Made by a program: the position numbers and the translations under genes. The notes beneath the pieces were generated by a model. That model saw nothing but the letters and a program-made list of their open reading frames with translations, had not been told where the DNA came from and made no database searches. From an uncultured Aquimarina sp. (GTDB lineage Bacteria; Bacteroidota; Bacteroidia; Flavobacteriales; Flavobacteriaceae): a stretch of DNA of 64,000 nucleotides. The stretch lies in contig CANMSL010000005.1 in NCBI GenBank assembly GCA_947500505.1, forward strand, positions 186,001-250,000, read 5' to 3'. Below, piece after piece: positions 45,452 to 53,633 of this stretch; position 1 is the stretch's first letter, and each line of letters starts with the position of its first letter.

Positions 45452-46472
45452 CTACTGTTTTTCTGAGTTTGGCTTTTCTATCAAATCTATTCACTCTTTG
45501 AACGACTTTATCTTCTATAAAATCAACTACCTTTTCCTGTAGTCTCACTTTATATTTTTTGTTTATATATGTAATTCCACCCGGACTCATGACATTTACC
45601 TCTACAAGCATACCATTAATTACGTCAATCCCGACAAAATATAATCCATCTTTCACTAATTTAGGACCTATTAAGCGGCACAATTCTTTTTCTTGTTTAG
45701 TTAATGTATGCTTTACAACAGAGCCGCCGGCGGTAACATTAGATCGGTGGTCATCCGCAGAAGGAACTCTTCGCATTGCACCTATGGGTTTACCATTTAA
45801 GATCAAAATCCGAACATCCCCCTGATCCGCACCTTCGATATAATCCTGTAGGATAACATAGTTAGTCGTTCCATCTTTGTTATCAATATAGAAATCCAAT
45901 AAAGAACGGATACTTGTCATAGCACGTTTCTCAATTAATATAACACCCGAGCCACCAAAACCATTGAGTGGTTTCAAAATCATTTTATCACTTGCAGACT
46001 CCTTGATCATTTTAATCAGATAATCTTTATTTTTGGTAACGTGCGTTCGTGGAATAAAATGAGTGTCTATGTCATCGAATGCCGCTGTATATAATTTATT
46101 GTTAGATCTTCGGATTCCATCAATGTCATTCATAATAAAAACATCGTCTTTAATAGAATCAAGAAAATTAAGCATAATCATATCCAATGGAGGATTACTT
46201 CGCAGAATAATTACATCAAACCCTGCCATTGGTAGCATTTCATCCCTAAACGTTGACTTTCCGTAAAAAGATTTCATAGAGGATGAAATCTTTTCCAGAC
46301 GATTTAATACTTTGCAAAACGAATAGGTAACACTATCTCTTATGGTAAGGTTAGAGGGAGTAGCCAATGCAACACCGTGTCCTCTTTTTGCAAATTCGTG
46401 AATTAGTGTCAGGCTTGTATCGTTTTCCGGGTCAATTTCTTCCCAAGGATACATAAGAAAACAAACGTTCAT
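45441..46472 (-). CDS. ATP-grasp ligase, glutathione-synthase/RimK-like
   Basis: 343 aa. The N-terminal part (CFLMYPWEEIDPENDTSLTL) fits the glutathione synthase N-domain, and DVIILRSNPPLDMIMLNFLD its usual RxxPP segment. The ATP-grasp part has KPLNGFGGSGVILIEKR, YVILQDYIEGADQGDVRILI, RRVPSADDHRSNVTAGGS and GIDVINGMLVEVNVMSPGG, the last holding metal ligands. It joins an amine to a carboxylate via an acyl phosphate. No gamma-glutamylcysteine synthetase is near, so the product may be glutathione-like or another amide. First gene of the three-gene operon. Confidence 0.88.
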   Translation of the reverse strand: MNVCFLMYPWEEIDPENDTSLTLIHEFAKRGHGVALATPSNLTIRDSVTYSFCKVLNRLEKISSSMKSFYGKSTFRDEMLPMAGFDVIILRSNPPLDMIMLNFLDSIKDDVFIMNDIDGIRRSNNKLYTAAFDDIDTHFIPRTHVTKNKDYLIKMIKESASDKMILKPLNGFGGSGVILIEKRAMTSIRSLLDFYIDNKDGTTNYVILQDYIEGADQGDVRILILNGKPIGAMRRVPSADDHRSNVTAGGSVVKHTLTKQEKELCRLIGPKLVKDGLYFVGIDVINGMLVEVNVMSPGGITYINKKYKVRLQEKVVDFIEDKVVQRVNRFDRKAKLRKTVDDA

Positions 46473-46573
46473 GATTAATTTGTGTTTTTAAAAAAAGAAA
46501 AATAATAATTTTTGTCCTTAGAAGTCGCAAAAAGTTCAAAAACTTAAAAAGAATATAATAGCAATCATCAAAA

Positions 46574-47164
46574 TTATATACAATCCAGATTTATAAATAC
46601 TTTATTTAACATATCCCAAACAGGATGATCGATTGGTTGTGGAGAAATTCGAAAAAGTACTAAATGTTTATCTAAATTCTTACAGTCACTGTAGGTTGCC
46701 ACTATGTTTAGATGAACTTCCTTTTTGGTAGTGAAGGCATCATACGTTATTATTTTACCCGCGTAGTTATACCCATCAATCTTTTCGAAAAAAGCTTTGG
46801 ACTTTTTGATGTTCTTAGAAGAATCAGTATCAGGTTGTGAAACAGCTTGCATTAGTCCATCAAAATAAGCTTCAAGTTCTGTCTCTATTTGGGAACTTGA
46901 TAAGGTAGGATTTTCATTCAGGTACCAAAGGAATGCATAGGAGAAATATTCTTCTGAACCTTGTTTACCCCAACCGGGAGCAAATCGAACATATTCTGTA
47001 CCTTTGTGATCTAAAGATGGCGCAAACGATAGGGGAAACTCGATTGTTTCTTTTCTCCAATTATCCGGGGCAGATAAGGGAACGATTAATGAGCTCTCTT
47101 TTTTGCATTGAATACAGACCAAAGCTATAAGGATAAAAAATGGTACGGTTTTTGGAAATGTCAT
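46574..47164 (-). CDS. Probable lipoprotein of unknown function
   Basis: 196 aa with a hydrophobic signal ending ALVCIQCKKE (Cys20 is the best lipidation site, though the box is not canonical). The mature protein starts SSLIVPLSAPDNWRKETIEF and contains FAPGWGKQGSEEYFSYAF. No family recognised. It is divergent from the M28-like gene, with a 105-bp gap between. Confidence 0.6.
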   Translation of the reverse strand: MTFPKTVPFFILIALVCIQCKKESSLIVPLSAPDNWRKETIEFPLSFAPSLDHKGTEYVRFAPGWGKQGSEEYFSYAFLWYLNENPTLSSSQIETELEAYFDGLMQAVSQPDTDSSKNIKKSKAFFEKIDGYNYAGKIITYDAFTTKKEVHLNIVATYSDCKNLDKHLVLFRISPQPIDHPVWDMLNKVFINLDCI

Positions 47165-47199
47165 TTCGAGATGATTATTTAAAGCAATAAAAATACTAA

Positions 47200-47232
47200 T
47201 TGTAAAATTATTTATTGTTTTTTATAAATTTG
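47200..47232 (+). promoter_or_regulatory. Putative promoter of the M28-like gene
   Basis: TTG at 47200-47202 and TAAATTTG at 47225-47232, spaced 22 nt, fit the Bacteroidetes pattern. The ATG is at 47270. Confidence 0.6.
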
Positions 47233-47269
47233 TTATAAGAAGGAAAAATACGAATACAAAACTTTAAAA

Positions 47270-48157
47270 ATGAAATTATATAAGTTTAAAGCATTACTAT
47301 TATTTATTTTTTGCATTCAGATTTCAATGGCTCAATCCTTAGACGAAGCTAAAGAGGCTGAAATAATTAATATTCAGAAGGATATAGTTGGTAAACTTAC
47401 AGGGCATACTCCTATTAAAGGTAAAAAGAAGTTATCCAGTCGTGCCAGTGCTTCCGAAAGAAGAATTACCGCTGATTATTTGTTTAATTCGTTAAAAGAA
47501 ATTGGATTAAACCCAAAGCGTAATAATTATAATGTTCAGGATAAAAAAGGAACTCAGTACACTGGATCCAATATTTATGCTGAAATCCCTGCTACTAATG
47601 GCAGTGACGAATATATCGTTCTTGGAGCTCATTATGATACAGCAAAAGATAGTCCGGGTGCAGTTCATAACGCTACCGGGATCGCTTTGACCTTGTACGT
47701 TTCTGAGAAATTGACCAAATTAGCTAATAGAAATATTAACTTTATGATTGTGTTTTTTGATCAGCAGGAAACGAATATGATTGGTTGTAGAATGTTTGTG
47801 AAAAAATTACAGGATGATAAGTATAACGTAAATTCTATGCATCGAGTAGACTATGTAGGATGGGATAATGATGAGGACAGAGCTATAGAACTATTAGCTT
47901 CAAATATTAGTTTAGAATCGGCATATCGATTAGAATCCAGTGTTCCTGTATTTAAGAGAAGAGTTTCTACTCCAGAGACCAGAGTTTTTTCTACTTTAGG
48001 ATATGAAACCATTACCATTACGGCAGAGTTAATGAATGGAGATAATTCACCTTATGTTCATCAATCTGAAGATAAATACACCACGGTTAACTTTAAGTAC
48101 CTCGCATCAACATCACAGATTGTTTATAAGGTAATGAGATATTTGGCTGAAAATTAG
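47270..48157 (+). CDS. M28-fold protein with altered active-site residues
   Basis: 295 aa with a signal peptide (LLLFIFCIQISMAQS). The fold is M28 aminopeptidase-like: NIYAEIPAT, VLGAHYDT (His121, Asp123), GAVHNATGIALTLYV, IVFFDQQETNMIGCRMF, VDYVGWDND and a C-terminal YVHQSEDKYT. Active M28 enzymes have GADDNASG (bridging Asp) and GEE or EE (base plus ligand). Here the first reads G-A-V-H-N and the second D-Q-Q-E, so the bridging Asp and the catalytic Glu are missing while the first His/Asp, one Glu, Asp194 and the last His remain. It is probably exported and possibly a binding protein or an enzyme of changed chemistry. Confidence 0.8.
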   Translation: MKLYKFKALLLFIFCIQISMAQSLDEAKEAEIINIQKDIVGKLTGHTPIKGKKKLSSRASASERRITADYLFNSLKEIGLNPKRNNYNVQDKKGTQYTGSNIYAEIPATNGSDEYIVLGAHYDTAKDSPGAVHNATGIALTLYVSEKLTKLANRNINFMIVFFDQQETNMIGCRMFVKKLQDDKYNVNSMHRVDYVGWDNDEDRAIELLASNISLESAYRLESSVPVFKRRVSTPETRVFSTLGYETITITAELMNGDNSPYVHQSEDKYTTVNFKYLASTSQIVYKVMRYLAEN

Positions 48158-48181
48158 TGTATAAAATTTTTTATGGAGATT

Positions 48182-49471
48182 CTAATGTAGTAAAAATTCC
48201 TTTAGTTCTTTATAATCTTTTGTTTTGATTCGTATTTTTTGCTTATTCATTATTTTTTGAATTTGTTCAGGTATCTGGATTTTAATACATAGTGTTTCTT
48301 CAACAATGTCTAAAAATTTAACTGGGTGTGCTGTTTCCAGAAAAACGCCATATTCTCCTTTTTTTAAACCGTATGATTTTAGACCCAGGTAACCAACTGC
48401 TCCGTGTGGATCTGCTACATACTGAGTTTGTTTGTAAATCTTTTTCATAGCTTCTTTAGTTGCTTTATCATCAAAACTGAATGCTGAAAAGTTATTCTTT
48501 AAAGACTGAAAATTATTGTCAAATAATTGCTGAATTCTAATAAAATTACTTGGATTACCAACATCCATAGCATTTGATATCGTAGACACAGAAGGTTTGG
48601 GGTCATACTGAGAAGTTTCCATAAATCGAACTACAGTGTCATTTATATTTGTTGCCGCGATAAAATGTTTTACAGGAAGGCCCAGTTTATGAGCTACAAT
48701 CCCTGCGCAGATATTTCCAAAATTACCACTGGGAACAGAAAATACAATTTCTTTTCCTTTACTTTTTAATTGTTTATATGCGAATACAAAATAAAACAGC
48801 TGTGGTAACCATCGGGCAATGTTAATGGAGTTTGCAGAAGTTAATTGCATCTGATCTGTAATACTTTGATCCAGAAAAGCTTTTTTTACCATTTCCTGAC
48901 AATCATCAAATACACCATCTACTTCTAATGCGGTAATGTTCTGACCTAAAGTTGTAAGCTGACGTTCTTGTATATCACTTACTTTTCCTGATGGATATAA
49001 AATCACGACATCGACACCTTTTACCCCTAAAAATCCTTGTGCAACAGCACCGCCAGTATCTCCTGATGTAGCAACAAGTACTGTTACCTTATCCTCTTTA
49101 TTCTGATTGAAGTATCCCAGACAGCGCGCCATAAATCTGGCGCCTACATCCTTAAACGCCATCGTAGGACCATGAAAAAGTTCTAAAGTTCCTAAATTCT
49201 CTTCAATATCCACCACTGGGAAATCAAAACTTAGTACATCCTCAAGAATATCTTTTAATTCTTTTTCCGGTATTTCTTCACCAATAAATTGCTTAATGGT
49301 TTGGTAACCTATTTCTACATGACTAAGATTTTCTATAGAATCAAAAAATGATTGAGGTAGAGGAGTTATACTTTTTGGGAAATATAATCCTTTGTCCGGA
49401 GCTAATCCTTTTATTACAGCTTCAGAAAATGATACATTCGGGGCATTATTATGTAAACTATAGTATTGCAT
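48182..49471 (-). CDS. thrC: Threonine synthase
   Basis: 429 aa. The PLP lysine is Lys107 in GPTMAFKDVGARF. VATSGDTGGAVAQGF, LTSANSINIARWLPQLFYFV and SVPSGNFGNICAGI are family signatures. It converts O-phosphohomoserine to threonine, the last step of the pathway. It is the last gene of the operon, 12 bp after ridA. Confidence 0.95.
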   Translation of the reverse strand: MQYYSLHNNAPNVSFSEAVIKGLAPDKGLYFPKSITPLPQSFFDSIENLSHVEIGYQTIKQFIGEEIPEKELKDILEDVLSFDFPVVDIEENLGTLELFHGPTMAFKDVGARFMARCLGYFNQNKEDKVTVLVATSGDTGGAVAQGFLGVKGVDVVILYPSGKVSDIQERQLTTLGQNITALEVDGVFDDCQEMVKKAFLDQSITDQMQLTSANSINIARWLPQLFYFVFAYKQLKSKGKEIVFSVPSGNFGNICAGIVAHKLGLPVKHFIAATNINDTVVRFMETSQYDPKPSVSTISNAMDVGNPSNFIRIQQLFDNNFQSLKNNFSAFSFDDKATKEAMKKIYKQTQYVADPHGAVGYLGLKSYGLKKGEYGVFLETAHPVKFLDIVEETLCIKIQIPEQIQKIMNKQKIRIKTKDYKELKEFLLH

Positions 49472-49483
49472 GGATATTCGTGT

Positions 49484-49855
49484 TTATTTTTTTGGAACTA
49501 TGGCAGAAAATTCTATTTCGACAAAGATATTTGGATCAATTAATCTAGCTACTTCTACCATAGCGGTAACGGGTTTTATTTTTTTAAAATATGTCGCGTG
49601 AGCTTTTCCTATTTCTTCCCACTTAGTGATATCGGTACAGTATATTCTGGTACGAATAACATTCTGAAGATCCGCATTTAATTCCTGAAGCACATTTTTT
49701 ACCGATTCGATTATTGCTATGGTTTGCTCATATTCATTAATTCCGGGAGCTGTAGTGCCAGAGATCTCAATGATGTTATCAATTCTTATTGCTCTTGAAT
49801 ATCCTACAATATCTTCCCAAGGCGCTCCGGTGGCTATTTTTTTAATTTGTTTCAT
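49484..49855 (-). CDS. RidA-family enamine/imine deaminase-like protein
   Basis: 123 aa of the RidA/YjgF fold (YSRAIRIDNIIEISGTTAPG, VRTRIYCTDITKWEEIG-like, ATYFKKIKPVTAMVEVARL, EIEFSAIVPKK). RidA proteins clear reactive enamines released by PLP enzymes such as threonine dehydratase. The usual catalytic Arg is present within 'VIRTRIY'. It sits between thrB and thrC, 1 bp after thrB, so it is made with the threonine enzymes. Confidence 0.85.
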   Translation of the reverse strand: MKQIKKIATGAPWEDIVGYSRAIRIDNIIEISGTTAPGINEYEQTIAIIESVKNVLQELNADLQNVIRTRIYCTDITKWEEIGKAHATYFKKIKPVTAMVEVARLIDPNIFVEIEFSAIVPKK

Positions 49856-49856
49856 A

Positions 49857-50780
49857 TCAGCTAATTATTTTAACTCCCTGATTATTAATTTTAGAAATAT
49901 GAATATCAAAATCAAGTGCTGTTTTGGCATATACCTGTCTAATCGCTTCTGCAACCTTTGTGGCGGTATCTATTCCTTTACTTAATGCAAAAATTGATGG
50001 TCCGGAACCTGAAATTCCGCATCCCAAAGCACCTTGCTGAATAGCCACTTTTTTAACGTTTTTGAATTCAGGAATTAAAATAGAACGCATAGGTTCTATA
50101 ATCACATCTTCTAAACTACGACCAATGAGCTCATAATCTTCTGTAAACAAACCAGATATAAGACCACCAACATTCCCCCATTGATGAATTGCCTGTTTTA
50201 AGGTTACATTTTGCTTGATAACGGATCTGGCATCCGAAGTTTTTACTTCAATCTGAGGATGTATTATAGTCATTACCAAATCTTGTGGAGTATGTAATTT
50301 TACTATATCCAATGGATCATAACTTCTTACAAGAGTAAATCCTCCCAGTAGGGCCGGAGCAACATTGTCAGCGTGTGCATTGCCGCTAGCAAGCTTTTCG
50401 CCTTGCATAGCAAAAGCTACTAATTCATGAGGAAGAAATGGATTATTGAGAAGATGATTAACAGCCCAAACTGCTCCTGCACTACTGGCAGCACTACTTC
50501 CAATACCACTGCCTGCCTTAATTTTTTTATAGATTTCTATATCGACACCGGCTGTACCGTTATATTTAAGAAGTAAGGCTTCTACGGCTACACCGGCAAC
50601 ATTTTTCTTAGCGTCTAAAGGTAAATCTGCTCCTTGGATTTTAGTAATTCTTACGCCAGGTTTAGAGGATAATGTAATGATCATTTCATCACCAACGGTA
50701 TCCAGACAACATCCTAATACATCAAACCCGCATGAAAGATTAGCAACAGTCGCAGGAGCAAAGATTTTTATACGTTTCAT
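49857..50780 (-). CDS. thrB: Homoserine kinase
   Basis: 307 aa, GHMP kinase. The N-terminus has FAPATVANLSCGFDVLG, the ATP loop is IKAGSGIGSSAASSAGAVWA, and the C-terminal GCGISGSGPSIFAL is the third motif. It phosphorylates homoserine for threonine synthase. 15 bp after thrA. Confidence 0.95.
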   Translation of the reverse strand: MKRIKIFAPATVANLSCGFDVLGCCLDTVGDEMIITLSSKPGVRITKIQGADLPLDAKKNVAGVAVEALLLKYNGTAGVDIEIYKKIKAGSGIGSSAASSAGAVWAVNHLLNNPFLPHELVAFAMQGEKLASGNAHADNVAPALLGGFTLVRSYDPLDIVKLHTPQDLVMTIIHPQIEVKTSDARSVIKQNVTLKQAIHQWGNVGGLISGLFTEDYELIGRSLEDVIIEPMRSILIPEFKNVKKVAIQQGALGCGISGSGPSIFALSKGIDTATKVAEAIRQVYAKTALDFDIHISKINNQGVKIIS

Positions 50781-50795
50781 TTATTTTGTGAATGT

Positions 50796-53240
50796 TTATT
50801 TTTTACCAATTCTAATGATATCTGCGAAAATACCAGATGCCGTTACTTCTGCTCCAGCACCAGCTCCTTTAACAATAAGCGGTTGTTTCGGGTATCGATC
50901 TGTATAGAAAAGAACGATATTATCACTTCCTTCCAGATTATAAAAAGGATGATCAGCCGGAATATACTGCAAGCCTACTTTAGCTTTCCCATCTTCATAT
51001 TGAGCGACGTATTTTAATCGGCAATCTTTCTTATTAGCTTCATCAAGGATTTGTGCAAAATGGGATTCATTAGCTTTTAATGATTTGAAAAAGTCATCAA
51101 CATTATTAGTTTTTAAACTCTCCTTAGGAAGGAATGCTTCTTTTTCGATATCCTGTAATTCCATGAACATGCCGCTCTCACGTGCTAAGATGAGGATTTT
51201 CCTGGCTACATCCACACCACTAAGATCAATTTTTGGATCGGGCTCTGTGTATCCTTCTTCCTGAGCCTGTTTTACGACATCATAAAAATTTACGCCTTTT
51301 TTGTAATTGTTAAATACAAAATTAAGACTACCTGACAGCACTGCCTGTATTTTATGAACAGTATCGCCGGAAGCAATTAAATTATTTAAAGTGTCAATAA
51401 TGGGTAAACCGGCTCCTACATTGGTTTCATAAAGAAAGGAGGCATTGAATTTTCGAGAAAGCTCCTGTAATTCAGAATAATTGGCATACTCGTCGGCACA
51501 TGCGATTTTATTACAAGTTACTACCGCCATACTTTCAGCTAAATAATGCTTGTAAACCTTAGCAATATCGGGATTAGCAGTATTATCTACAAAAATAGAA
51601 TTACGAATATTCATTTTCTTTGCAGTGTTAAAAAACTGCTCAGAATTTGCTTTTTCTCCTTCTGCCAGTCGTTCTTTCCAAGAACTAAGTTTGATGCCTT
51701 GCTCATCGAATATCATAGTTCTAGAGTTTGAAATTCCGACCACACGTATTTTAAGACGTAGTTTTTCTTTTAGATAATTCTTTTGTTGTTCTAGTTGTGA
51801 GAGTAATTTGCTACCTACATTTCCTACACCAGTTACAAACAGGTTTAATTGCTTTGTCTTTACTTCAAAGAAGCGTTCGTGTAGTATGTTTAAAGCCTTC
51901 TTTATATCTTTTTTCTCAATTACGACAGAAATGTTTTTTTCTGTAGCTCCTTGCGCTATAGCACGTATATTCACATTATTTTTACCTAATGTACTAAACA
52001 TTTTACCACTCAAACCCTGATGGTGGTACATGTTATCACCAACTAAAGCTACGATAGCCGTGTCATTCTCTATTTTTACCGGATCAACTTTATGTTTTGA
52101 AATTTCAAATTGGAAAGTAGCATCCAGAGCCGTTTTTGCTTTTTCTGCATCATCTGCATCTACCGCTAAACAAATAGAATGTTCTGAGGACGCCTGAGTG
52201 ATAAGAATTACATTGATATTCTCTAAAAACAAAGCTTCAAATAATCGTTTCGAAAACCCGGGTATTCCTACCATACCACTTCCTTCGAGGGATACGACAG
52301 CAATATTATCTACATGACTGATTCCCGTCACTGGCGTGTGTCTACTGGTTACCTCTCTGGTAATCAGTGTTCCCAGATCGTCTGGTTGAAATGTGTTTTT
52401 GATTAATATCGTAATATTTTTGTCTAAAACTGGATGAATTGTGGGAGGATAAATCACTTTTGCCCCAAAATGCGACAATTCCATAGCTTCCTGATACGAA
52501 ATATGAACCACTGGCTTAGCTTGCTTAACTAATTTGGGATTAGCTGTGTACATCCCACTAACATCGGTCCAAATCTGGAGATTATCTGCTTGTATAGCTG
52601 AGGCTAAAATTGCTGCAGTAAAATCTGATCCGCCTCTTCCCAGTGTGGTAGGTTCTCCTTCTGAAGTTCTGGCAACAAAACCGGGAAACAAACTAATCTG
52701 GTGTTTATTGTCCTGAGTATAACGTTGAATTCTAAAATTAGTCTCTTCATAATCAATAGTGACTTTCGTAGCATCTGTAGTGATAATATAATCTCTGGAA
52801 TCCTTCAGAACCATGTCCAATCCTTTTACCTTTGCTGCTTCGGCTATGATAAATGATGATAACATTTCGCCAAAACCAGAAATAACGGATTCAGTTTTCG
52901 GAGATAATTCACTTAAAAGGTATACGCCTTCGCATAAAGATTCTAATTTATTTAGTTCTGATTTCACCTTACTAATGATAGAACTTTGTGAAACTACGGG
53001 AATCAATTCTTTTATAGCCTCCAGATGCCTTGATTCGATAGAGGCAAGGGTGCTTTTATATTTTTCGTTGTTAGCAGAAGCTTCTTTTCCTGTCTGAATT
53101 AGAAGATCTGTAATACCTCCTAAGGCAGAAACAACTACGTAAAGAGATTTATTTCTGGATTGTTTTTCAATAATTTTTATGACTTTTTCTATAGCCGCTG
53201 CATTGGCAACCGAAGAACCTCCAAATTTTAGAACGTTCAT
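50796..53240 (-). CDS. thrA: Bifunctional aspartokinase / homoserine dehydrogenase
   Basis: 814 aa. The aspartokinase half (1 to about 450) has KFGGSSVANA at its start, GRGGSDFTAAILASAI and two ACT regulatory domains. The homoserine dehydrogenase half begins near 460 with LFVTGVGNVGSKLL, and later LYETNVGAGLPIIDTLNNLI and DVARKILILARESG. It carries the first and third steps from aspartate to threonine. The upstream leader (53336-53443) suggests control by threonine and isoleucine supply. Confidence 0.95.
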   Translation of the reverse strand: MNVLKFGGSSVANAAAIEKVIKIIEKQSRNKSLYVVVSALGGITDLLIQTGKEASANNEKYKSTLASIESRHLEAIKELIPVVSQSSIISKVKSELNKLESLCEGVYLLSELSPKTESVISGFGEMLSSFIIAEAAKVKGLDMVLKDSRDYIITTDATKVTIDYEETNFRIQRYTQDNKHQISLFPGFVARTSEGEPTTLGRGGSDFTAAILASAIQADNLQIWTDVSGMYTANPKLVKQAKPVVHISYQEAMELSHFGAKVIYPPTIHPVLDKNITILIKNTFQPDDLGTLITREVTSRHTPVTGISHVDNIAVVSLEGSGMVGIPGFSKRLFEALFLENINVILITQASSEHSICLAVDADDAEKAKTALDATFQFEISKHKVDPVKIENDTAIVALVGDNMYHHQGLSGKMFSTLGKNNVNIRAIAQGATEKNISVVIEKKDIKKALNILHERFFEVKTKQLNLFVTGVGNVGSKLLSQLEQQKNYLKEKLRLKIRVVGISNSRTMIFDEQGIKLSSWKERLAEGEKANSEQFFNTAKKMNIRNSIFVDNTANPDIAKVYKHYLAESMAVVTCNKIACADEYANYSELQELSRKFNASFLYETNVGAGLPIIDTLNNLIASGDTVHKIQAVLSGSLNFVFNNYKKGVNFYDVVKQAQEEGYTEPDPKIDLSGVDVARKILILARESGMFMELQDIEKEAFLPKESLKTNNVDDFFKSLKANESHFAQILDEANKKDCRLKYVAQYEDGKAKVGLQYIPADHPFYNLEGSDNIVLFYTDRYPKQPLIVKGAGAGAEVTASGIFADIIRIGKK

Positions 53241-53279
53241 AATATAATTTTTATATAGATGTAATTGATAAAGCTATTC

Positions 53280-53308
53280 GGTAGTTTTTATAAGAAGAAC
53301 AAACTACC
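53280..53308 (-). promoter_or_regulatory. Hairpin in the thrA leader region
   Basis: Arms GGTAGTTT (53280-53287) and AAACTACC (53301-53308) pair perfectly around 13 nt. It lies between the leader stop and the thrA start. No T run follows it, so it is not a standard terminator; it may be an antiterminator, a pause site or part of a larger fold. Confidence 0.4.
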
Positions 53309-53335
53309 TATTGGTTTCCTATGATATATATACAA

Positions 53336-53443
53336 TTAACCCCTAAGGGTAATAATAGTAGTACGTGTCAATGAAGTATATGCGAAAGCTAATGTCGCTC
53401 CTAACGTAAAAAGTAAAACCGAGATTGAAACCGTACTAAACAT
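53336..53443 (-). CDS. thrL: Threonine operon leader peptide
   Basis: 35 aa, read on the minus strand from ATG at 53441-53443 to TAA at 53336-53338. Residues 1-22 are MFSTVSISVLLFTLGATLAF and A-Y; residues 23-35 are TSLTRTTIITLRG. Five of those 13 codons are Thr and two are Ile, the regulatory amino acids of the threonine operon in other bacteria. The gene ends about 95 nt before thrA. The pattern fits transcription attenuation: scarce charged Thr or Ile tRNA stalls the ribosome in the run. The name thrL is by function, as the sequence itself is not like E. coli ThrL. Confidence 0.7.
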   Translation of the reverse strand: MFSTVSISVLLFTLGATLAFAYTSLTRTTIITLRG

Positions 53444-53633
53444 TAGTTTGCTTTATATTGAGGTTCAAATGTATAATTTTTTACTTTTGAATAAAATAAA
53501 AATGTTAGTAATCATAAACTTTTATTAATCTCCTAATTTATAGGTTGATTCGTTAAAATATTCATAATAGAGTTAACCTAATGAAGCTTTTAGGTATGGA
53601 AAGTCTATTTTGCTAGTTGTTAAAATTTATGCC
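53444..53633. other. Divergent control region between thrA and nnr
   Basis: About 190 bp of AT-rich DNA that should hold the promoter of the thr leader on one side and the promoter of nnr on the other. No clear consensus box is visible. Confidence 0.4.

Noticed and set aside
53280..53308. Intrinsic terminator in the thrA leader
   Set aside because: The stem is good, but on the minus strand it is followed by GAATAGCTTT and not by a T run. I list it only as a hairpin.
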